Shown piece by piece: positions 1 to 5,955 of a DNA stretch of 6,018 nt. The notes under the pieces are model-generated. The model did not search any database. It worked only from the letters and a program-made list of their open reading frames with translations, and was not told the origin of the DNA. The position numbers were made by a program, and so were the translations under genes. The stretch's first letter is position 1. Every line of letters starts with the position of its first letter. Source of the stretch: Pseudomonadota bacterium (GTDB taxonomy: Bacteria; Desulfobacterota; Desulfobacteria; Desulfobacterales; C00003060); the NCBI GenBank assembly GCA_015222985.1, contig JADFWI010000171.1, forward strand, positions 1-6,018, read 5' to 3'.

Positions 1-1946
1 GTTATGTCTTTAAAATCGCGAACGTTGACGATAAACTGGGCATACGATTGGTACGGAGACTCGGGATCAACAGGCAGGTAGAACCTGGGCGGTCCCGCCC
101 CCATGAAGGTGGCAACACTATCGATTCTTTCATCGGCAAGAAATTTATCCTCCGCTTCTTTAAGATCCTCCGCCACCGTCTGGATCCGGGTCCCTTCCGG
201 TGCCCAGTAGTCGACCATGAATTTTGTCATGGATGAATCCGGGAAAAACATCTGCTCCACATTCCCAAACCCGATGAGTGCTACGATAAGAAGCGCGGCC
301 AATGTCCCGATGGTGAAAAGTCGCATGCGAATCGCCCGCTCCATGATGCTTCGGAATACCCGGTAGAACTTACCGCCATAGGGATCGGTATCTGTTTTTC
401 CCTCTTTGGGTTCAGGCAGCATGTCGATACACTGCAAAGGGATGATGGTCATGGATATAAGCCAACTTACCAAGAGTGAAATGGCCACCACGGTAAACAG
501 CGTGCGGCAGTATTCCCCGGCCCCCTCCACGGATGCGAAAATGGGATAAAACGCCATGACCGCGATAACGGTGGCCCCCAAAAGGGGCATGGACGGCTGG
601 GATGCCGCCTCGATGGCCGCCTTTTTACGATCCATCCCCTGCTGCAGGCGCACGGCAATTCCGTCCGCTACCACGATGGAGTTATCAACCATCATACCTA
701 ACGCAATCACCAATGCCCCCAGGGACATGCGCTGCAGGTCGATGCCGAAAACGGCCATCAAGACAAAACTGCTCAATATGGTCAAGATCAGCGATGACCC
801 GATGATGACCCCCATGCGCCATCCCATGGCTAAGGTCAGAACGATCAGAACAATGGCGACGGCTTCCCCGAAATTGATCATAAAGCCTTTCACGGCATCA
901 TCAACGATGCCCGACTGCCAGTGAATGCGGTGGACTTCAATGCCCACCGGCAGCAACGGGATAATTTCATCAAGGCGCTTGTCGATGCCTTGACCGACTT
1001 TGACGATGTTTACCCCCGACGACGTGGTAATGGAAATGCCGACGGCCGGTTTCCGATTGTAGCGCATCAGAGTCTGCGGAGGTTCGGCATACCCGGGCTC
1101 CACCGTGGCAATATCCCGGATTCGAATCAGTTCTGCTGCCCGCTCAGGGGATACCGGTTTGTCGGAAGCCCCCGTTAGGTTCGACAATTCGTCGGCAAAG
1201 GATGCCCGGACATGCAGATTGGCAATGTCCTTGGGAGAAGTGAACTCGCCCGAGGGGGCAATGCGGAATCGCTTCCGATGTAAATCCACGCCGCCAGCGT
1301 CTACCACCATATTTTGTTGAGACAGGGTTTCCTGGACACTGGCGTTCGTCAGACCCAGTTCGGCTAGCTGGGTCTGGGAGACGTTTACGTAAATCACCTT
1401 GTCCTGAACGCCCCAGAGATCCACGCGGGCAACGTCTTTGACCAAGCTGAGCTCTTTCTTGATGTCCTTGGCATATTTTTCCAGGTCGGCATCCGAGAAC
1501 CCGTCCCCTACAACAGCCAGCTGGAACCCGAATACATACCCAAAATCATCCGAAACCTCAGGTCTGCCTGCCCCCGGCGGAAGCATGTGTTCGATGTCGC
1601 GGATTTTGCGTCGTAGCTCGTCCCAGACCTGGGGGAGTCGATCAGACCAGTATTCCGCCTTTAATTCGACCGAGATCAGTGACATGCCGGGGCGGGAAAA
1701 GGACTCAATATATTTTACCTGGGGCATCTCCTGTATGGCCAGTTCAATCCGGTCGGTGACCTCCAACTCTACCTCTTCCGGGCTTGCACCGGGATACATG
1801 GTGGTGATGACCCCGGTCTTAACCGTAAATTCCGGGTCCTCCATCTGCCCTAGACTGAAGAAAGCACCAATGCCGCCAGCCACAAGTAAAAACACCACGA
1901 AATAGGCCACCGCCCGTTTTTCAATGGCAAGTGCGGCAAGGCTCAT
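1..1946 (-). CDS. RND efflux permease, HAE1/AcrB-type, N-terminal 648 residues (runs off left edge)
   Basis: Inner-membrane proton-driven transporter subunit of a tripartite efflux pump. The start ATG at 1946 overlaps the stop of the adaptor gene (ATGA) and has an SD-like AAAGGGGG seven bases upstream. The frame is open for 648 codons to the window edge, about 60% of the usual ~1,030 residues. TM1 lies at about residues 12-33. It is followed by the typical porter-domain opening (MEDPEFTVKTGVITTMYPGA, 35-54, then SPEEVE). The large periplasmic porter region runs to about 345, and a cluster of hydrophobic helices covers about 355-510. The TM4 motif GALVIALGMMVDNSIVVAD is at 410-428. A further helix (about 543-562) precedes the second periplasmic loop, which is cut. 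Asp421 matches AcrB Asp407, but the next residue, Asp408 in AcrB, is Asn422 here. The N-terminus recalls TriC/MexK-like permeases (my recollection, not a search), so the substrate is unknown. TM10 with the relay Lys is outside the window. Confidence 0.96.
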   Translation of the reverse strand, partial: MSLAALAIEKRAVAYFVVFLLVAGGIGAFFSLGQMEDPEFTVKTGVITTMYPGASPEEVELEVTDRIELAIQEMPQVKYIESFSRPGMSLISVELKAEYWSDRLPQVWDELRRKIRDIEHMLPPGAGRPEVSDDFGYVFGFQLAVVGDGFSDADLEKYAKDIKKELSLVKDVARVDLWGVQDKVIYVNVSQTQLAELGLTNASVQETLSQQNMVVDAGGVDLHRKRFRIAPSGEFTSPKDIANLHVRASFADELSNLTGASDKPVSPERAAELIRIRDIATVEPGYAEPPQTLMRYNRKPAVGISITTSSGVNIVKVGQGIDKRLDEIIPLLPVGIEVHRIHWQSGIVDDAVKGFMINFGEAVAIVLIVLTLAMGWRMGVIIGSSLILTILSSFVLMAVFGIDLQRMSLGALVIALGMMVDNSIVVADGIAVRLQQGMDRKKAAIEAASQPSMPLLGATVIAVMAFYPIFASVEGAGEYCRTLFTVVAISLLVSWLISMTIIPLQCIDMLPEPKEGKTDTDPYGGKFYRVFRSIMERAIRMRLFTIGTLAALLIVALIGFGNVEQMFFPDSSMTKFMVDYWAPEGTRIQTVAEDLKEAEDKFLADERIDSVATFMGAGPPRFYLPVDPESPYQSYAQFIVNVRDFKDI

Positions 1947-3076
1947 TTCGACACCCCCTTTGAAGACTGGGAAAGGATGCTTACCTGTTGGCCTTCTTTC
2001 AAATAGTGCACGCCGGCCGTGGCGATCCATTCGCCCGGCTTTAGTCCGTCTTCGATAGCAATGCCGGTGTCCAGAAGTTCGCCCGTCTTGACTTCACGCT
2101 TGCTTACCGTTTTCGTTTGTGTGTCGATGATCCAGACAAAGGTATTGTCCATCTCGTCTACTGAAAAGACGGCTGTTTCCGGAATAATGATATCCCCTCG
2201 GCTTTCTTCTCCCGGTAACGCTGCTGCCCGCGTTGCTTTTCCGGCCATGCCGGGCAGGATTTTGATGTCTTCCGGCTGGTCCATAATCAGGGTCACAGGA
2301 TACGTACGGGTTGTCTTGGATGCTTCCTTACCGATTTCTTTGATTTGGGGCTTTAATTCGCGATTCGGAAACGGGTCAAAACGCACCCGAAATGCTTTTC
2401 CGGCCGTTTTGAGATAATCCGCCTGGTAAATCAGGTCTTCTGGAATGTTCACGATCATTTCAATCTGGGAATGGTCTATCAATCTGACGACGGGTTGCTT
2501 TGCTTTCACATCTTCGTAGTTTTCCACATAGGTGGATGTCACGATACCATCAAAGGGTGCTTTCAAATAGGTATAGGCCAGCTTGTCTTTGGCCGAAGCT
2601 ACAGCTGCCTGAAGAGAACGGATTTCCGCCGTGGTACTTTCAACCTGTTGTCGATTGCGGTCGATCATGGCCTGGCTTACAGCTCCAGGATCCTGTTTTT
2701 TAATCTGAACTACCCGTTCGTAGTCAGACTCGGCCCGCTTCAAGATTGCTTCCACCCGTTCGAGCTGGCCTTGCGCGTCGCGCAGATTCACCTGAAAATC
2801 ACGTGGATCAATTCTCGCAAGCTCCTGCCCTTTTCTGACTTCATCACCAACATTGACCGGGCGTTTAACCAGCGGACCTGCAACCCGAAAGGACATATCC
2901 ACTTCCCGGGTCGCTTTGGCCCGACCCGGGAATGAGCGTTTGGCGAAATCGGATGGATCGCCGACCTGTATAGCCTGCACCGGCCGGACCATTTCTTTTA
3001 CCGGGATCTCTTCCTGACACCCTATTAAAGCAATTAGAACAACCAAAACCGCGACAGTTTTACCCGACAATTTCAT
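1943..3076 (-). CDS. RND efflux periplasmic adaptor (membrane fusion protein), lipoprotein, 377 aa
   Basis: This adaptor links the RND permease to the outer-membrane channel (AcrA/TriA-type, HlyD family). The signal peptide starts MKLSGK and ends in the lipobox LIGC, with Cys20 as the lipidation site. The domains follow the family order. The first lipoyl half is at about 58-94 (FRVAGPLVKRPVNVGDEVRK). An alpha-helical hairpin covers about 95-167 and is rich in Glu, Arg and Gln. The second lipoyl half (YLKAPFDGIVTS) is at about 169-201. The beta-barrel covers about 202-286, and the membrane-proximal domain (IIPETAVF to GEWIATAGVHYLKEGQQV) about 296-365. ATG 3076 is chosen because it lies six bases from AGGGAG. 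The tandem ATG at 3079 is only three bases away, and a GTG at 3109 would put 11 polar residues before the signal peptide. The stop overlaps the permease start, implying translational coupling. Confidence 0.95.
   Translation of the reverse strand: MKLSGKTVAVLVVLIALIGCQEEIPVKEMVRPVQAIQVGDPSDFAKRSFPGRAKATREVDMSFRVAGPLVKRPVNVGDEVRKGQELARIDPRDFQVNLRDAQGQLERVEAILKRAESDYERVVQIKKQDPGAVSQAMIDRNRQQVESTTAEIRSLQAAVASAKDKLAYTYLKAPFDGIVTSTYVENYEDVKAKQPVVRLIDHSQIEMIVNIPEDLIYQADYLKTAGKAFRVRFDPFPNRELKPQIKEIGKEASKTTRTYPVTLIMDQPEDIKILPGMAGKATRAAALPGEESRGDIIIPETAVFSVDEMDNTFVWIIDTQTKTVSKREVKTGELLDTGIAIEDGLKPGEWIATAGVHYLKEGQQVSILSQSSKGVSK
1954..1961 (-). promoter_or_regulatory. Ribosome binding site of the RND permease, inside the adaptor gene
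   Basis: AAAGGGGG on the minus strand, seven bases before ATG 1946 and within the last codons of the adaptor. It supports re-initiation or coupled translation at the ATGA overlap. Confidence 0.55.
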
Positions 3077-3082
3077 CATGAT

Positions 3083-3088
3083 CTCCCT
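3083..3088 (-). promoter_or_regulatory. Ribosome binding site deciding the adaptor start
   Basis: AGGGAG on the minus strand. It lies three bases before ATG 3079 and six bases before ATG 3076. The six-base spacing is more normal, which favours the second of the two tandem ATGs. Confidence 0.6.
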
Positions 3089-3195
3089 CGACTCATCTGG
3101 TTTCAACACACGTCAGGTGAATGCCATCATTTCTCTTGTCACGCGACCACTCAGGCAATCCCCGTAGCAACGGCAGCACATGGCACGAGGCCGAG

Positions 3196-4848
3196 CTACC
3201 ATTTGGGCGCATGCAACAGTTTCACGTCCTTTCCCGTGGGGGGCTCCTTCCTTTCGGTGGGCAGTGATACGGGTGTCAACAGGTTTCCCCAATCTGTTCT
3301 GTTTTCCATGGCTTTCAGGTTTTCCTCGGGAATGATGTCTTTCCCCAAACGGATTTGCCACCCGCCACCTATGGCCTTATAAACGGCGATAAGATAACGG
3401 ACAATGTCTCCGCGACTGGTTGCCAGGCTGTCCTGTTGGAGCACCAGGGCCTGCTGGGTGTTCAACACCCGGGTGTAGTCCACAAGCCCTTCCTTGTATT
3501 GCAGTAGGGCCAGTTGGGTCGCTCTGTCAGCGGCTTTGGCAGCGTCAGTAAGAAATACGGCCTGTTTCTGGGATCGGACAAATCCGACCAAGCCGTCTTC
3601 CACCTCCTTGGCGGCTTCCAGTACCGAGTTCTGATAGTTCACCAGAAGTTGCTCAAAGCGTGCGTCCTGAACACGAACATTGTTCTTAATGCGCCCGAAG
3701 TTGAATATATTCCACTGGAAAGAAAACGGGATAAAAGAACCGGTAAAAGAGTCCGAAGCGAACAGATCATTCCCATCGCCGGCAGCAAAGCCAATTGAAC
3801 CCGCCAGTACAAAATGCGGGTATAGTTCCGCCTTTGACATGCCGATCATGGCGCACTGCGTGGCAGCCTGGAACTCGGCAAAACGGATATCCGGTCTCCG
3901 TCGCAATAAATCCGCAGGGATGCCAATGGCGACCTGCTCAGGCGCTGTGGGAATGGCGGAAGGGCCTTTTAAAACCTCTTGGAGGTCGCTTGGTGGTGTG
4001 CCCAGCAAGATACTCAGCCCGTGTTTGGCCTGTCGGATACCAATTTCCAAAACAGGAATGCCCGCCTCTGTATTTCTCAGTAACGATCGGGCCTGCTGGA
4101 CATCCAGCTCCGTGGTTACACCTCCTTCAAAGCGAACCTCGGCCAGCCTCAGTCCTCTTTGCTGGAGTTCTACATTGCTGCGCGCAAATGCCAGGCGCTG
4201 TTCCAGTGTGCGAATAATCACGTAGGCCGATGCAACTTCGCCTGTGAGCATGACCAACAAGTTGTCATAACCGGCCAGGGACGCGGCCAAGCTGGCATCA
4301 GCGGCTTCAACCCCGCGACGAAACTTACCCCAGAAGTCCAGTTCCCAGGCAGTGTCAAACCCGAGTCTGTAGTAGTCTGTACTATTATCAATCCGGTTGC
4401 TCACCTCATCAGGGAGATTTGAAACGGGCGGTTCATTTTCACTGGTTCTTAAATATGAATAGCTGCCGTTCAATTGTTGCGCCTGAGGATACTGGGTCCC
4501 GATGGCAATCCCAAGACGTGCACGGGCTTCCAGAATCCGTAGCCCTGCAATCCGCAGTGGCAGGTTTTGTTCACTGGCGAGCCCGATGAGATGATCCAGC
4601 ACCGGATCGTTAAAGACCTTCCACCACGCGCTGTGATCCGCTTCTTCCGTCTTTATCTCGGGGTAGGACTCCTCCGTCCATTTCTCTTCAACAGGAGCGG
4701 TGGGTTTTACGAAATCCGGCCCTAATGTCATGCAGGCCGTCAACGCCGGGACCAGAAGCAGTATGGAAAGCTTCACCATCCAGTTCCGGACGATCCACAT
4801 GTTGCATCGCTTCACCTGGGCAATCATCAATGGTCTTGTATTCAGCAT
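3196..4848 (-). CDS. Outer-membrane efflux channel lipoprotein, NodT/TolC family, 550 aa
   Basis: This forms the outer-membrane exit duct of the pump. The lipoprotein signal MVKLSILLLVPALTAC has its acceptor Cys at residue 39 when counted from ATG 4848. It is followed by MTLGPDFVKP, the usual mature NodT-type start. Two outer-membrane efflux repeats follow, at about 72-285 and 310-490. Landmarks are WELDFWGKFRR (168-178), the LLRRRPDIRFAE helix (315-326), FNFGRIKNNV (about 382-391) and the closing YKAIGGGWQ (490-498). About 52 residues continue beyond the point where many family members end. The start is uncertain. ATG 4848 has GAAAGGTG eight bases upstream, but gives a long region before the signal core. 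ATG 4800 or ATG 4779 would give a textbook lipoprotein signal (Cys23 or Cys16) with a weaker ribosome binding site. It is the first gene of the operon, and the 119-base gap to the adaptor contains no terminator. Confidence 0.95.
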   Translation of the reverse strand: MLNTRPLMIAQVKRCNMWIVRNWMVKLSILLLVPALTACMTLGPDFVKPTAPVEEKWTEESYPEIKTEEADHSAWWKVFNDPVLDHLIGLASEQNLPLRIAGLRILEARARLGIAIGTQYPQAQQLNGSYSYLRTSENEPPVSNLPDEVSNRIDNSTDYYRLGFDTAWELDFWGKFRRGVEAADASLAASLAGYDNLLVMLTGEVASAYVIIRTLEQRLAFARSNVELQQRGLRLAEVRFEGGVTTELDVQQARSLLRNTEAGIPVLEIGIRQAKHGLSILLGTPPSDLQEVLKGPSAIPTAPEQVAIGIPADLLRRRPDIRFAEFQAATQCAMIGMSKAELYPHFVLAGSIGFAAGDGNDLFASDSFTGSFIPFSFQWNIFNFGRIKNNVRVQDARFEQLLVNYQNSVLEAAKEVEDGLVGFVRSQKQAVFLTDAAKAADRATQLALLQYKEGLVDYTRVLNTQQALVLQQDSLATSRGDIVRYLIAVYKAIGGGWQIRLGKDIIPEENLKAMENRTDWGNLLTPVSLPTERKEPPTGKDVKLLHAPKW

Positions 4849-4856
4849 CGTCAAAT

Positions 4857-4864
4857 CACCTTTC
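4857..4864 (-). promoter_or_regulatory. Candidate ribosome binding site of the outer-membrane channel gene
   Basis: GAAAGGTG on the minus strand, eight bases before ATG 4848. It could equally serve the TTG at 4854. It is the best SD-like match ahead of this gene, which is why the upstream ATG was chosen over those at 4800 and 4779. Confidence 0.4.
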
Positions 4865-4910
4865 TCTCATCTGATGGCCGCGTTTACTTTGCTGTGTCAC
4901 ATCTTAAGCG

Positions 4911-5256
4911 CTATCGCCGTCCGCCTCCGCCTCTCCTGCCGCCACCGCTTCTACCACCACTCCGCCGCCCGGTCCGTGTCAAGGCGCGCACTGAACCAGA
5001 CGGCGCCAAAAACCGGCTCTTCCGAACCATTGAGTTCCAATGCAACCGCAGCACGTCCCTTGAGCTGATTGCCGTCCAGTTTTTCCGGCTGAGGCTGGTA
5101 AATTACCAGCAAGCCCTCCGGGGTGTCAATCTCTCTCGGCCAATTGCTGGTAGCGTCCTCCTGTGCCCGGCCCGACGCCGGCAGAAATGGGCAGGCTGCC
5201 AGCAGGACAACCAACCATACAACCCCTTTAGGTACTGTCCTAAATAGTAGTCTCAT
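4911..5256 (-). pseudogene. Remnant of a secreted protein: intact N-terminus joined out of frame to a Gly/Arg-rich tail
   Basis: The open frame from ATG 5256 to the stop at 4951 encodes 101 residues. It begins with a clear Sec signal peptide (basic MRLLFRTVPK, core VVWLVVLLAACPFLPA, likely cleavage after SGRA). The mature part contains NWPREIDTPEGLLVIYQPQP and EEPVFGAVWFSARLDTDRA. I associate this start with long secreted proteins annotated as carbohydrate-binding family V/XII, several hundred residues long; this is from memory. After DTDRA the frame gives only AEWW and stops. The adjacent frame reads RSGGRSGGGRRGGGGRR and stops at 4911. A Gly/Arg tail is a plausible original C-terminus, so I infer an internal deletion joined the two ends out of frame near 4960-4972. 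The alternative is a genuine short secreted protein of 101 residues ending at 4951. It lies 62 bases upstream of the efflux operon on the same strand. Confidence 0.6.
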
Positions 5257-5261
5257 AAATT

Positions 5262-5268
5262 CCCTCCT
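5262..5268 (-). promoter_or_regulatory. Strong ribosome binding site of the truncated secreted gene
   Basis: AGGAGGG on the minus strand, five bases before ATG 5256. This near-perfect Shine-Dalgarno fixes the start and shows that the 5' end of the gene was once, and may still be, translated. Confidence 0.7.
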
Positions 5269-5317
5269 AGCGGCGGCCGACTTTCCAATATTCTACGGCC
5301 ATTCCAGTCGATTGTGG

Positions 5318-5371
5318 TCAGAAGACTACATTGAGCATCACCAGGCTGACCACCAGGAAGATCACGGTCAT
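5318..5371 (-). pseudogene. Short hydrophobic peptide, possible C-terminal remnant of an upstream gene
   Basis: ATG 5371 to the stop at 5318 reads MTVIFLVVSLVMLNVVF, a single membrane-like segment of 17 residues. In frame upstream, only SRGGI precedes it before a stop codon. No Shine-Dalgarno lies at a usable distance from the ATG, so it looks more like the broken C-terminal end of a former gene in the same transcription unit as the secreted-protein remnant (61 bases downstream) than an independent small protein. I do not recognise the family. Confidence 0.2.
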
Positions 5372-5517
5372 GATGCCGCCGCGGCTCTACTAGCCCTCCG
5401 GGTTTTTTATCAACTCCGGCTTTTAAATCCCTACAAGAGATGAGATGATACGAAATCGCTTTTTGCGATTTGGATTGAAACGGCACTCCCAAGCACCATA
5501 CACTAACTTCAATAGCA
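5372..5517. other. Intergenic DNA without a supported gene
   Basis: I see no coding frame with family resemblance on either strand. The open frame on the minus strand across 5253-5492 has no recognisable motif and no good ribosome binding site. Visible structure is limited to a direct repeat CTCCGG (5396-5401 and 5414-5419) and the two inverted repeats listed separately. The frame break seen in both neighbours suggests this is eroded sequence. Confidence 0.4.
5453..5471. repeat. Small hairpin, 7-bp stem with T5 loop
   Basis: AAATCGC TTTTT GCGATTT, a perfect 7-bp inverted repeat. There is no T-run after it on either strand, so it is not a standard intrinsic terminator. Its role is unknown. 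Confidence 0.5.
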
Positions 5518-5525
5518 CTATTGAA
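5508..5525. repeat. Palindrome TTCAATAG-CA-CTATTGAA
   Basis: Perfect 8-bp arms with a 2-base centre. The right arm overlaps the stop codon of the IS91-type transposase fragment (5518-5520). A further inverted copy of its half, TTTTCAAT, lies at 5543-5550 opposite ATTGAAAA at 5520-5527. On the minus strand the palindrome falls where a -10 would sit relative to TTGACT at 5538-5533, so it could be an operator or an IS-end hairpin. Neither can be shown from the sequence alone. Confidence 0.45.
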
Positions 5526-5724
5526 AACTGCAAGTCAAGGAATTTTCAATGTGGCGTGAAAGAGAGCTGATAATCTTCATCTCAGAGCCGCATCGCGGGG
5601 AGGTCAAGGGATCAACTTCCCAGACCTTTTTGATAAGCTCTCTCCATGTCTTGGATGGCACACAAGGAGGATCGTAATCAGATACGTCCAGTATGGTGAA
5701 ATCCACGCTGTCCTTTTTTCCCAT
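5518..5724 (-). mobile_element. IS91-type transposase, C-terminal fragment (degenerate)
   Basis: The frame from 5724 to the stop at 5518 gives 68 residues. Residues 5-53 carry the conserved C-terminal region of IS91-like (Y2/HUH) transposases: ILDVSDYDPP (11-20), then TWRELIKKVWEVDPL (26-40) and PRCGSEMKIIS (43-53). The family usually has CPRCG, a Zn-ligand-like Cys pair. Here the first Cys is Ser42, so the pair is broken. Beyond residue 53 the sequence (SLSRHIENSLTCSFQ) no longer fits the expected family end, so the 3' end is also lost. The catalytic Tyr region and zinc-binding N-terminus are absent, and the fragment cannot be active. Its 5' end runs into the heptamer repeat tract at 5731. 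Confidence 0.72.
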
Positions 5725-5730
5725 TCAATA

Positions 5731-5758
5731 TTCGATGTTGGACGTTCGATGTTCGATG
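5731..5758. repeat. Tandem heptamer repeat (TTCGATG type), four units
   Basis: Four contiguous 7-base units: TTCGATG, TTGGACG, TTCGATG, TTCGATG, with a partial TTCATTT following. Read on the minus strand it yields NEHRTSNVQHRI-like peptide, a familiar spurious translation in intergenic DNA of deltaproteobacteria and relatives (from memory). It sits exactly between two transposase fragments of opposite orientation. Confidence 0.8.
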
Positions 5759-5770
5759 TTCATTTTCTGC

Positions 5771-5911
5771 GAAAAAAGATACAAGCGTTTGTTCGGGTTT
5801 CAAGAAACCATCACCCTTTACGATTTGAGCAATACTTATTTTGAAGGGAGCTGTAAGAGCAATAGACTTGCAGCATTTGGCCATTCCAAGGAAAAGCGTA
5901 CAGATTGCCCA
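5771..5911 (+). mobile_element. IS1634-type transposase, internal fragment
   Basis: 47 codons on the plus strand read EKRYKRLFGFQ, then ETITLYDLSNTYFEG, then SKEKRTDCP at the end. This matches the conserved block of IS1634-family (IS4-like DDE) transposases around the first catalytic Asp, usually of the form TLYDLTNTYFEG followed later by GRSKEKRSDCPLV. The likely catalytic Asp is encoded at 5822-5824. Homology stops abruptly after DCP at 5911, where LVTLGLVLD would be expected. It also begins abruptly after the heptamer tract, so both the N-terminal part and the rest of the DDE domain are missing. It has no plausible start of its own (the frame reads back through the repeat to 5693), and it is not functional. 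Confidence 0.75.
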
Positions 5912-5923
5912 TTTTTTTGCCAT

Positions 5924-5955
5924 AAAAAAAACGGACTGCATTATGCAGTCCGTTT
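5924..5955 (-). terminator. Rho-independent terminator hairpin, minus strand
   Basis: A 12-bp perfect stem (AAACGGACTGCA at 5929-5940 pairing with TGCAGTCCGTTT at 5944-5955) with a 3-base loop. On the minus strand the hairpin is followed directly by a run of eight T (complement of the A-run 5924-5931), the classic terminator form. It would stop transcription entering from the right of the window. On the plus strand it is followed by only a short AT-rich stretch (AATTT), so it may work weakly in that direction too. Confidence 0.75.

Noticed and set aside
1438..1905. 155-codon plus-strand open frame opposite the permease
   Set aside because: The Ser/Pro/Thr-rich antisense translation has no recognisable motif. 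The minus strand encodes conserved RND porter sequence throughout.
2471..2935. 154-codon plus-strand open frame opposite the adaptor
   Set aside because: Antisense to the lipoyl and hairpin region of the adaptor. No start signal or domain seen.
3113..3361. 82-codon minus-strand frame spanning the channel/adaptor gap
   Set aside because: Most of it overlaps the channel's C-terminus in another frame. The composition is Arg/His/Cys-rich and resembles no known family.
3680..4225. 181-codon plus-strand open frame opposite the outer-membrane channel gene
   Set aside because: It lies antisense to a clearly conserved coding region, has no family resemblance, and overlaps other antisense frames. It is a shadow.
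5390..5410. Possible plus-strand terminator at CTCCGGGTTTTTT
   Set aside because: The T-run is present, but I could not find a convincing GC-rich stem directly before it. The nearby CTCCGG copies are direct, not inverted.
5253..5492. 79-codon minus-strand open frame upstream of the secreted-gene remnant
   Set aside because: No motif, no good ribosome binding site, and it conflicts with the hydrophobic segment in another frame. Probably chance in eroded DNA.
5731..5758. CRISPR-like array
   Set aside because: The 7-base units are contiguous with no spacers. This is a simple tandem repeat.
5678..5941. 87-codon minus-strand frame across the heptamer tract
   Set aside because: It is antisense to the IS1634-type fragment. 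Its repeat-derived NEHRTSNVQHRI stretch is a typical spurious translation.
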